A stretch of 13,019 bases of DNA from Bacteroidales bacterium. GTDB taxonomy: Bacteria > Bacteroidota > Bacteroidia > Bacteroidales > UBA12077. The position numbers and the translations under genes are program-made. Every line of letters starts with the position of its first letter. The stretch's first letter is position 1. Shown piece after piece: positions 1 to 5,348 of the stretch. Below the pieces are notes generated by a model. That model was given only the letters and a program-made list of their open reading frames with translations. It was not told the origin of the DNA and did not search any database. The stretch covers positions 1 to 13,019 of the forward strand of contig JAUVLS010000014.1 in NCBI GenBank assembly GCA_030600625.1, in the 5' to 3' direction.

Positions 1-41
1 GGTGTAAGTAATAATATTATAGGTAATAAAAACTTTTTCAT
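1..41 (-). CDS. Start of an exported or membrane protein, cut by the window edge
   Basis: Only the first 13 codons are visible, reading MKKFLLPIILLLT from an ATG at 41-39: two lysines followed by an unbroken hydrophobic run, which is a signal peptide or first membrane helix. It lies 26 bases downstream of the DUF4212-like gene on the same strand, so the two are probably co-transcribed. From family knowledge, DUF4212 subunits are normally encoded next to a sodium:solute symporter large subunit, and ActP-type symporters can begin with a signal-like N-terminus. A symporter large subunit is therefore a reasonable guess, but an exported porin or other envelope protein fits equally well. Product identity cannot be decided from this fragment. 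Confidence 0.42.
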   Translation of the reverse strand, partial: MKKFLLPIILLLT

Positions 42-67
42 AGTAATAAATTTTGAAATGTAACTAT

Positions 68-820
68 TTACTCTTCTATGTCTAACTTAGCATTCATTTT
101 ATCTACACGATAGCAATACAACCAGCATAAGAATACAAACAATACTAATAAAAAGATTGCGGAATAGAAATAATGAAAAGGAAATCCTAAAAATTTAAAA
201 TCAGTTAAAAATGACTGATTATGGATAAGATAAGTAGACATTATTGTTGGAATCATATCTTTGTTTTCAGCTTTAAATAATTCCATTTCAGTTGATACTA
301 AACTAAAAGCTACAACATTGATTCTTGGATCACTATTTTGTAATCCTAAAATCGAACTTGCTACTTGAGAAAGTGAATTTTTAGCATTAATATACTCAGG
401 GTCAGAAATTGAAGTAACTTCTTCTTTTAGTTTTTCAAATTCTTTGGTTTTATCAATTAAAAGTTCTTTTTGAGAAGAATCGGCTAACTGAAATGCCGTC
501 CAGCTAACTGCGTTATTTAACGCTATTTTGTGTTCAGGCTTAATAAACACTTTTCCAATAACGGAAAGTGAAGAATGTGCAAAGATTTGCATTTCTTCTA
601 CGCTTGCACTTTCTGCTAAAATGTTTTCCCAAACCATTTCATATTTTACATACGATTCTTCAGGAGTTGGTTTTTCAATTGCCCTTAAAAGGAAATGAAA
701 ACCAAAAACTGCAACAGCCCAAATCAAAATTAATTTAATGGCCAAATTTCTGTTCCATTTGGCTTGGGCAGTAGTAGGTTTAAAAAAACTGATGTGATAA
801 TCGTTCTGATTAGATTCCAT
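68..820 (-). CDS. DUF4212-like symporter small subunit with a large inserted domain
   Basis: The 250-residue protein has two membrane helices at about residues 26-46 and 213-236. The sequence before and within the first helix (KWNRNLAIKLILIWAVAVFG, 21-40) and around the second (LGFPFHYFYSAIFLL, 211-225, then YCYRVDKMNAKLD, 235-247) resembles DUF4212, the small membrane subunit that pairs with sodium:solute symporters for acetate-like substrates. DUF4212 proteins are usually under 100 residues with the helices close together. Here about 150 mostly hydrophilic, helix-prone residues (about 57-205) separate them; with two crossings this segment would lie on one side of the membrane, probably the periplasm. 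The ATG at 820 is the only good start. A partial exported or membrane protein follows 26 bases downstream. The DUF4212 link rests on motif resemblance only. Confidence 0.7.
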   Translation of the reverse strand: MESNQNDYHISFFKPTTAQAKWNRNLAIKLILIWAVAVFGFHFLLRAIEKPTPEESYVKYEMVWENILAESASVEEMQIFAHSSLSVIGKVFIKPEHKIALNNAVSWTAFQLADSSQKELLIDKTKEFEKLKEEVTSISDPEYINAKNSLSQVASSILGLQNSDPRINVVAFSLVSTEMELFKAENKDMIPTIMSTYLIHNQSFLTDFKFLGFPFHYFYSAIFLLVLFVFLCWLYCYRVDKMNAKLDIEE

Positions 821-1022
821 GTTTTTTTAGTTTAATTGTTTCAATTTAGTTTCGACTAAGATATATTTTTATTGTAGATAATCAATGAATTGATATTGTT
901 TTTTTAAATGATAATTATTAACAATCTCTGAAACATTTGGGCTATGTATTAATATAAAATTAGATTGCACCAACTTTTTTAGTAAATCTTTAAATCCGCA
1001 GTAAACTATTTAATCGTTTGAT

Positions 1023-1087
1023 AGTCACGGGGTGAATCATATAAACCTCATCAGGGAATAACTAATCTTTTTAGTCACCCCGTGACT
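1023..1087. repeat. 13-bp perfect inverted repeat with 39-base loop (REPIN-like)
   Basis: The left arm AGTCACGGGGTGA (1023-1035) is the exact reverse complement of TCACCCCGTGACT (1075-1087). The arms are GC-rich in a very AT-rich setting. The loop contains a small hairpin candidate, CCT-CATC-AGG (1046-1055). Paired GC-rich arms around a short variable centre in an intergenic space are what REPIN/MITE-like elements look like. It directly abuts the minus-strand terminator but lacks a T-tract of its own, so it is not simply the terminator. Confidence 0.55.
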
Positions 1088-1091
1088 TATT

Positions 1092-1129
1092 GAGAAAAAA
1101 GCACAAACCTTAATGGTTTGCACTTTCTC
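1092..1129 (-). terminator. Rho-independent terminator of the VOC-MmcQ operon
   Basis: Read on the minus strand, CAAACC-ATTAA-GGTTTG (1120-1104) forms a six-pair core. It extends outward through G-U, U-G, G-C and A-U pairs between AGAAAGTG and TGCTTTTTTCT. The right half ends in a run of six T (1100-1095). It starts about 28 bases after the stop codon of the MmcQ/YjbR gene at 1158, the expected place for its terminator. Confidence 0.6.
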
Positions 1130-1157
1130 TGCTATTTGTTATATGTTTTGACGATAG

Positions 1158-1517
1158 TTATTCCTTGTTTGTCAATTCTTTTTGGATTTTCTTTGGAAGT
1201 GTGGAAACAACTAATCTGTATGAATTTTTAATCCAATCTTTGATTTGTTTGTCAGGAATTGTCCCGTCAATTTTAATACTATTCCAATGTTTTTTATTCA
1301 TGTAGTAACCGGGAATTACTGCATTAAATCGTTCTCTTAAAATTATTGCTTCTTCGGGCTTGCATTTTACATTTATCAATTCAAATGTTTCAATACTATT
1401 TGTTAAACTAAACATTTTTCCTTTGATTGTAAAAACTAAAGTTTTTTTGTCAAAAGGCATTCCTTCCTCTGCTTCTTGTAATGACAAACAAAACGTTCTA
1501 TATTCTTCGATATTCAT
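1158..1517 (-). CDS. MmcQ/YjbR family protein (CyaY-like fold)
   Basis: The 119-residue protein matches the MmcQ/YjbR family in length and in conserved blocks: PFDKKTLVFTIKGKMFSL (21-38), INVKCKPEEA (48-57), the signature YYMNKKHWNSIKIDG (71-85) and IKNSYRLVVSTLPKK (96-110). The family has a CyaY-like alpha/beta fold and is often called DNA-binding, but its biochemical role is not settled. The frame stays open upstream to 1592, but that extension only re-reads the end of the VOC gene; the ATG at 1517 gives a family-sized protein beginning MNIEEYRTFC. It starts 13 bases after the VOC stop, so the two genes form an operon that closes with the terminator at 1092-1129. Confidence 0.9.
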   Translation of the reverse strand: MNIEEYRTFCLSLQEAEEGMPFDKKTLVFTIKGKMFSLTNSIETFELINVKCKPEEAIILRERFNAVIPGYYMNKKHWNSIKIDGTIPDKQIKDWIKNSYRLVVSTLPKKIQKELTNKE

Positions 1518-1530
1518 AAGTGGCTTATAT

Positions 1531-1920
1531 TTATTCGAGAATGTCTGAAAAAGTAAGAATAAAACCATTAATGTCCATAATGGCAAATTCATTTGCTCCG
1601 TAAAATGTTTTATGCATTGGATTTATTACATTGGCTTTGTCTTTTATTGTTTCATGCCATTTTTGTAAATCCTCAACCTGTATGTAAAGAGTTAAAGCAC
1701 CGCCTTTTTCGTAGTTTTCAAGTTCCTTGTATTCTGCTTTTATTGATGTGTCTTTTTGAATCATCAATTTAACATTATCTAATTTTACAAATCCCCAATC
1801 AAATATTCCTTTTTCAGGAACTGTTTGTAATAAAGTAAACCCAAGAATATTTGTATAATATTCCAAAGTCTCGTTTACATTCTTTACCATTAAATTTGGT
1901 GTCAATGATTTTAATTCCAT
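1531..1920 (-). CDS. VOC superfamily (glyoxalase / bleomycin-resistance fold) protein
   Basis: The 129-residue protein has the two beta-alpha-beta-beta-beta modules of the vicinal-oxygen-chelate fold. Module one includes LTPNLMVKNVNETLEYYTNILGF (6-28) and FVKLDNVKLMIQ (44-55). Module two includes LTLYIQVEDLQKWHETI (76-92) and the C-terminal FAIMDINGFILTFSD (112-126). At the positions where glyoxalase I and ring-cleaving dioxygenases carry His and Glu metal ligands, the visible residues are non-ligating. A binding role such as sequestration, or an unknown enzyme activity, therefore fits better than glyoxalase I; the substrate cannot be named. The ATG at 1920 is preceded by GGAAG eight bases away and by a -7 promoter motif at 1952-1959. 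It is the first gene of the operon with MmcQ/YjbR. Confidence 0.87.
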   Translation of the reverse strand: MELKSLTPNLMVKNVNETLEYYTNILGFTLLQTVPEKGIFDWGFVKLDNVKLMIQKDTSIKAEYKELENYEKGGALTLYIQVEDLQKWHETIKDKANVINPMHKTFYGANEFAIMDINGFILTFSDILE

Positions 1921-1951
1921 AATTTCTTCCGTTTAAAAATTTAATAATAAT

Positions 1952-1959
1952 CAAAAATA
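1952..1959 (-). promoter_or_regulatory. Bacteroidota -7 promoter element for the VOC-MmcQ operon
   Basis: The minus strand reads TATTTTTG, a perfect match to TAnnTTTG, ending 31 bases before the VOC start codon. No TTG box at the usual -33 distance is visible, so the call rests on the -7 box and its position. It implies that the VOC gene is transcribed independently of the AraC gene upstream. Confidence 0.45.
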
Positions 1960-1997
1960 CCACTATTCAAAATGTAATGCTTTGGAAAAAAACGACA

Positions 1998-2747
1998 TTA
2001 TCTGAAGTCGGAAGGAATTTGTCCCGAAATTCGTTTAATTTCATTTGTTAAATGTGAATGGTCGTAATAACCGTTATCAAATGCTATGTGCAAAAGGCTT
2101 TTATCGCGGTTGTTTGCAATATTTCTTATTGTTTGCTTGAATCTGACAATATTGGTAAATTCTTTTAATGTTACTCCAATATTATTTTTAAATCTTCTTT
2201 CCAACTGACGTAAACTTATATAGTAATTTTCGGCAATTTTATTTATACTTATTTTGTTTGAAGAAGTGAGAATAAAATCTGCAACAGAAGTTGTCAAAGG
2301 GTCAGAAACTGTTCTTTTAGTATCAAGTATTTTTAAAAGAAGTTCTTCAACAAACATTAATTTATTCTCAATATCCTTCTTTTCTGCTAATTGTTCAATT
2401 GTTTCAATATTGAGTTCAGGGATTATTTCAGATGCATTAATTATTTTGTTTTTAATTTCAAATAGCGGGTGTTTTGTAAAATTACTCAATTGACCGGTTT
2501 TAAAACGAATCCCTAATAATTCTGAATTTTTATCAATTGTCTCATCTGAAAATTTAGTCATCATCCCCGATACCGCAATTGTCTCTTTTGGAATAGAACC
2601 GGTTGATTCACCAAAATTTAAAATTATATCAATACAACCATCAGGCAAAATTCTTTGATTCTCATTTTGGTTTAAGTTTGAAAACAACCAATAAGAGTCG
2701 ATGAGTTTTTCTAATTTTTTTGATGGTTTATATTTCCGGTATTTCAT
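1998..2747 (-). CDS. AraC-family transcriptional regulator with DUF6597-like N-terminus
   Basis: This 249-residue regulator has a C-terminal AraC/XylS DNA-binding domain of two helix-turn-helix motifs. The first lies at about 167-188 (ISINKIAENYYISLRQLERR) and the second at about 216-239, followed by the typical end SGQIPSDFR. The N-terminal part, with YRKYKPSKKLEKLIDSYW (3-20) and ILPDGCIDIILNFGE (33-47), resembles the DUF6597 module common in Bacteroidota AraC proteins, which probably senses a small ligand or mediates dimerisation. It follows the 54-residue small protein by 24 bases and the multi-pass membrane protein before that, on the same strand, suggesting one transcription unit. Its target is unknown; neighbouring genes or its own promoter are the usual candidates. 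Confidence 0.9.
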   Translation of the reverse strand: MKYRKYKPSKKLEKLIDSYWLFSNLNQNENQRILPDGCIDIILNFGESTGSIPKETIAVSGMMTKFSDETIDKNSELLGIRFKTGQLSNFTKHPLFEIKNKIINASEIIPELNIETIEQLAEKKDIENKLMFVEELLLKILDTKRTVSDPLTTSVADFILTSSNKISINKIAENYYISLRQLERRFKNNIGVTLKEFTNIVRFKQTIRNIANNRDKSLLHIAFDNGYYDHSHLTNEIKRISGQIPSDFR

Positions 2748-2771
2748 TTTTTAAAATATAGCCTTTGTTTG

Positions 2772-2936
2772 TTAACGAATGGAATTTCTTTGTTTTACCA
2801 ATTTTTTAATTCTCTTTATTTTTTGTTTTAGTCTGTCGTTTTCAATATGTCCATATTCTTTATTTAAAAACTTTTCACTTTCAATTTTACTTGAAAAATA
2901 TCTGCAATTTTCTAATTGTTTTACAGTACTTTTCAT
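2772..2936 (-). CDS. Small basic protein of 54 residues, unknown function
   Basis: A complete short frame starts with ATG at 2936, reads MKSTVKQLENCRYFSSKIES at its N-terminus and ends with TAA at 2772. The second half (IENDRLKQKIKRIKKLVKQR, 31-50) is strongly basic and looks like one amphipathic helix, which could bind nucleic acid or a partner protein. It sits 58 bases after the membrane-protein gene and 24 bases before the AraC gene, same strand, so it would be the middle cistron of a three-gene unit. No Shine-Dalgarno is visible, which is normal in this phylum. A plus-strand frame over the same bases gives a cysteine/phenylalanine-rich string typical of a shadow. I do not recognise a family; a truncated relic of a longer protein is possible. 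Confidence 0.5.
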   Translation of the reverse strand: MKSTVKQLENCRYFSSKIESEKFLNKEYGHIENDRLKQKIKRIKKLVKQRNSIR

Positions 2937-2994
2937 TTATTACGATTATTCTTCTTGCTTGCCACTAACCTCGATATATAGATAATTTCGATTG

Positions 2995-3753
2995 TTATTT
3001 TGACAAAACAGGGTCGTGTAATATTTCTTTTGCACCAATATAAAAATATAAGGCACTAAAAGTCATAAAAACATGACTAATGTCGTAATGATTAAACCAC
3101 GGTGAAAAACCCCACTTGTTCATGAAGAATAATGCTCCGATTGCAGAAAAACCTATAGCAATAAGGAATAATTTACTTCCTCGTTTTCTTGTTTTAAGAA
3201 AAACTAAGAGGTTAAAATTTAAAACTACTATTAAGAGTCCGTAAGCCGAGTGTACTTCAACAAAGAAAAAATTAAGAGTAACAAATGTAATAGTAACAAA
3301 AGTCAGTAATTCAATAATATTAAGCCAGGCAAAAAATGTTCCCACTTTGCGATTTATTAGTGGTCGGGCGTATTCAATTGAAGCACGTTCAACAAGCATA
3401 ATTGAAAACATACTTGTAAGCCAGCCGGGTAATTTCCATGGATTTGCTACATCTTTCAGTAAATTCTCACCAAAAATCTTTGCAATCACATTTATAAACC
3501 CCTCAGGAGATTCCCACTGTGCATCAAATAAATACAGAAAACCATGTCCGATTATTCCCCCAATAGCAGTTGCAATTCCCATACTTAAAAAATAATACCT
3601 TAAATACAGGTGAACCTTATTTTTAACATTTATTTTATTGAGCTTACAGAAAGCATAAAAACACACAAACGAAACCATTAAATCAGTAATAGTTGTAACA
3701 GGTTCATCAATGCGTAAGCCAAAAGGAAATATAGAAGGTTGTTCAAAAATCAT
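2995..3753 (-). CDS. Multi-pass membrane protein, DUF6962-like (possible CREST-type 7-TM)
   Basis: The 252-residue protein has about seven hydrophobic segments, near residues 22-38, 52-76, 110-125, 137-163, 167-186, 194-211 and 224-241. Conserved-looking polar residues sit at membrane boundaries: H70 in GGIIGHGF (65-72), E123 in VERASIEYARP (121-131) and the motif WFNHYDISHVFM (219-230). The layout resembles the DUF6962 family. A His in an early helix plus an NHxDxxH-type motif before the last helix is also seen in the CREST superfamily of membrane hydrolases (alkaline ceramidase and adiponectin-receptor types), where His and Asp bind a metal. The hydrolase idea is inference. It is the first gene of a likely unit with the small protein and AraC regulator, and diverges from the beta-barrel gene at 3883. 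Confidence 0.72.
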   Translation of the reverse strand: MIFEQPSIFPFGLRIDEPVTTITDLMVSFVCFYAFCKLNKINVKNKVHLYLRYYFLSMGIATAIGGIIGHGFLYLFDAQWESPEGFINVIAKIFGENLLKDVANPWKLPGWLTSMFSIMLVERASIEYARPLINRKVGTFFAWLNIIELLTFVTITFVTLNFFFVEVHSAYGLLIVVLNFNLLVFLKTRKRGSKLFLIAIGFSAIGALFFMNKWGFSPWFNHYDISHVFMTFSALYFYIGAKEILHDPVLSK

Positions 3754-3859
3754 AATATGTGTAAGTTAATAAACTGGCACCATTATTTCAAATTAGTTAT
3801 TATTATTTTTGATTAATTAAAGTATTTTTGTGAAAATGCATAATTTAAGCAGAGTATTA

Positions 3860-3867
3860 TATATTTG
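3860..3867 (+). promoter_or_regulatory. Bacteroidota -7 promoter element for the beta-barrel gene
   Basis: TATATTTG is a perfect TAnnTTTG match ending 15 bases before the ATG at 3883. The nearest upstream TTTG (3827-3830) is too far for a standard -33 box. If this is the promoter, transcription begins after the in-frame TTG at 3865, which supports the ATG at 3883 as the true start. Confidence 0.42.
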
Positions 3868-3882
3868 CCTACTTACAAAAAC

Positions 3883-4566
3883 ATGAACGTTTTGAGAAAA
3901 TTATTTATATTATCTGTTTCTATAATAATCGTTTCAATTAAATTGTCAGCTCAGACTGATGAATTTATTCCTTCGCATGCATTTGGAATAAAACAGGGAA
4001 TTAATTATTCGTCGGTTAGTTTTTCGCCTGGAATAAGACAGGGTACAACATTAGGATATAATGGAGGATTAGTATACAAATACCACAATGATATGTATCC
4101 TAATGGGTGGGTTTTCGGACTGCAAATTGAACTTAACTATACTCAGAAAGGATGGACTGAAGACCTTGATACTATAAATAATTCATACAGCAGAAAGTTA
4201 GATTATATTGAATTGCCCTTCATTACTCATATAGTTATAGGGAAACGCCCAAAGCTTAAATATTATATTAATCTGGGAACATCGTTTGCTTATTTTTTAT
4301 CTGAAAAAGAAAATATTGAAGTGAACAATGAATTGTACCGGCGTGAATATTATGAAAAGGAAGTTGAGAATTATTTTGATTATAGCGGATTGGGTGAATT
4401 AGGAATAACTTATAATACCGGAATTGGAGAATTTCAGGCTGGTGTAAGGTATCAATTAACATTTACAGATTTATTTAAAACTACTTCGGAAACTATATTT
4501 GAGAACTCCCAGAATCAGATCTGGAGTTTCTCAATTACTTATTTTTTCCTCGGCAATAAAAATTAA
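3883..4566 (+). CDS. Outer-membrane beta-barrel protein (PorT-like family)
   Basis: The 227-residue exported protein starts MNVLRKLFILSVSIIIVSIK and has a signal peptide cut after SAQ (about residue 23). The mature part alternates polar and aromatic residues as in an eight-stranded barrel: GIKQGINYSSVSF, GWVFGLQIELNYTQKGW, LDYIELPFITHIV, YYINLGTSFAYFL, ELGITYNTGIGEFQAGVRYQ and the C-terminal strand QIWSFSITYFFLG. The GIKQG/GW..GLQIELNYTQKG/YIELP pattern is characteristic of the PorT/OMP_b-brl_2 group of Bacteroidota. These barrels are usually of unknown specific function. An upstream in-frame TTG at 3865 would add six residues but is rejected because of the promoter element on top of it. The glutathione peroxidase gene follows after 69 bases. 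Confidence 0.86.
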   Translation: MNVLRKLFILSVSIIIVSIKLSAQTDEFIPSHAFGIKQGINYSSVSFSPGIRQGTTLGYNGGLVYKYHNDMYPNGWVFGLQIELNYTQKGWTEDLDTINNSYSRKLDYIELPFITHIVIGKRPKLKYYINLGTSFAYFLSEKENIEVNNELYRREYYEKEVENYFDYSGLGELGITYNTGIGEFQAGVRYQLTFTDLFKTTSETIFENSQNQIWSFSITYFFLGNKN

Positions 4567-4635
4567 TACTCTTGAACATATTGGTTTATTTGGTGTTTAG
4601 TTTTTGAAATTAATTACTAATGCTAAATTAAAATC

Positions 4636-5181
4636 ATGAAAAAAACATTTACATTAATCATACTTACCTTATTCTCATTGTCGGTAATGTCACAAACCAA
4701 ATCCTTACACGATTTTACTGTTAAAAATATTGATGGAGAAGATTTTAATCTTTCATCATTAAAAGGTAAAAAGGTACTGGTTGTTAATACTGCATCAAAA
4801 TGTGGTCTTACACCACAGTATGAAGATTTACAAAAACTATATAAGAAATACAGCTCTAAAGATTTTATTATTATAGGATTTCCTGCAAACAACTTTATGA
4901 AACAAGAACCGGGTTCAAATTCTGAGATTAAGCAATTTTGTTCATCGGAATATAATGTTATTTTCCCTATGATGTCGAAAATATCAGTGAAAGGAGATGA
5001 TATTAATCCATTGTATCAATGGCTAACGGAAAAGGAACTGAATGGGAAAATGGATTCAAAAGTAAAATGGAATTTTCAGAAATATATGATTGATGAAAAC
5101 GGTAAATTGATTGATGTAGCTTATCCTAAAACAAATCCGTTTGATGATCAGATAATAAATTGGATAGAAGATAAAATGTAA
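4636..5181 (+). CDS. Exported glutathione peroxidase-family thiol peroxidase
   Basis: The protein has 181 residues. A signal peptide (MKKTFTLIILTLFSLSVMSQ) is followed by a complete glutathione-peroxidase thioredoxin fold beginning HDFTVKNIDGEDFNLSSLKG (25-44). All four active-site residues are visible: peroxidatic C56 in NTASKCGLTPQY (51-62), Q90 in MKQEPGSN (88-95), and W145 and N146 in KWNFQKYMID (144-153). C102 in EIKQFCSSEYNVIFP (97-111) sits where the thioredoxin-dependent GPx group has its resolving cysteine. The cysteine of the usual FPCNQF box is replaced (FPANNF, 82-87). It is therefore a Cys-type, non-selenium enzyme, probably reduced by a thioredoxin-like partner outside the cytoplasm and removing hydrogen or organic peroxides there. 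A strong terminator follows. Confidence 0.93.
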   Translation: MKKTFTLIILTLFSLSVMSQTKSLHDFTVKNIDGEDFNLSSLKGKKVLVVNTASKCGLTPQYEDLQKLYKKYSSKDFIIIGFPANNFMKQEPGSNSEIKQFCSSEYNVIFPMMSKISVKGDDINPLYQWLTEKELNGKMDSKVKWNFQKYMIDENGKLIDVAYPKTNPFDDQIINWIEDKM

Positions 5182-5204
5182 TACTACTTTTAAATTATAG
5201 TCTT

Positions 5205-5236
5205 CCGCATTTGGTTAATTCCGAATGCGGTTTTTT
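5205..5236 (+). terminator. Rho-independent terminator after the glutathione peroxidase gene
   Basis: CCGCATTTGG (5205-5214) pairs with CCGAATGCGG (5221-5230) through ten pairs including one T-G wobble, around the loop TTAATT. Six T follow directly (5231-5236). It begins 24 bases after the stop codon, so the following lipoprotein gene must have its own promoter. Confidence 0.85.
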
Positions 5237-5252
5237 ATTCAAATTATTCGTT

Positions 5253-5271
5253 TGTGTAATGTATTTACACA
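5253..5271. promoter_or_regulatory. Palindrome, possible operator upstream of the PD40 lipoprotein
   Basis: TGTGTAA-TGTAT-TTACACA is a perfect 7+7 palindrome with a five-base centre, about 78 bases upstream of the start codon at 5349 and just beyond the terminator. Its size suits a dimeric repressor or activator. No regulator is identified, and short palindromes arise by chance in AT-rich DNA. Confidence 0.28.
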
Positions 5272-5348
5272 TTGGTAGATTTTTGTTGTTAATGATAGGG
5301 GAAAATTGTTTATTGTAATCTTTAATATTATACATGAAACTTAATATC

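Larger units (their letters stand above)
821..1157. other. Gene-free intergenic stretch
   Basis: No credible coding frame is seen. From the low-coordinate end it holds an ATCAAT-GA-ATTGAT palindrome at 881-894, which lies about 60 bases upstream of the DUF4212-like gene; a 13-bp inverted repeat with a 39-base loop at 1023-1087; and a hairpin-plus-T-tract terminator at 1092-1129 for the minus-strand MmcQ/VOC operon. No TAnnTTTG motif was found just upstream of position 820. Confidence 0.6.

Noticed and set aside
881..894. ATCAAT-GA-ATTGAT palindrome as an operator of the DUF4212-like gene
   Set aside because: Six-base arms of nearly pure A/T arise often by chance here, and no promoter element was found next to it; recorded only in the intergenic entry.
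1091..1157. Possible integron attC-like site after the MmcQ gene (ATATAACAAATAGC plus hairpin)
   Set aside because: The core does not fit RYYYAAC/GTTRRRY, no matching partner core is found at the far side, and no integrase is present. The hairpin with T-tract is explained as a terminator.
1518..1592. N-terminal extension of the MmcQ/YjbR protein starting MNLPLWTLMV
   Set aside because: These 25 residues are an out-of-frame reading of the end of the VOC gene. The ATG at 1517 gives the family's usual length.
2779..2985. Plus-strand frame of 68 codons rich in Phe, Cys and Leu
   Set aside because: It is antisense to the better-supported 54-residue basic protein, has low-complexity hydrophobic content without a family pattern, and is the mirror of A-rich codons on the other strand.
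3865..3882. TTG start six codons upstream of the beta-barrel gene
   Set aside because: The TTG is part of a TAnnTTTG promoter element, and the downstream ATG gives a standard signal peptide.
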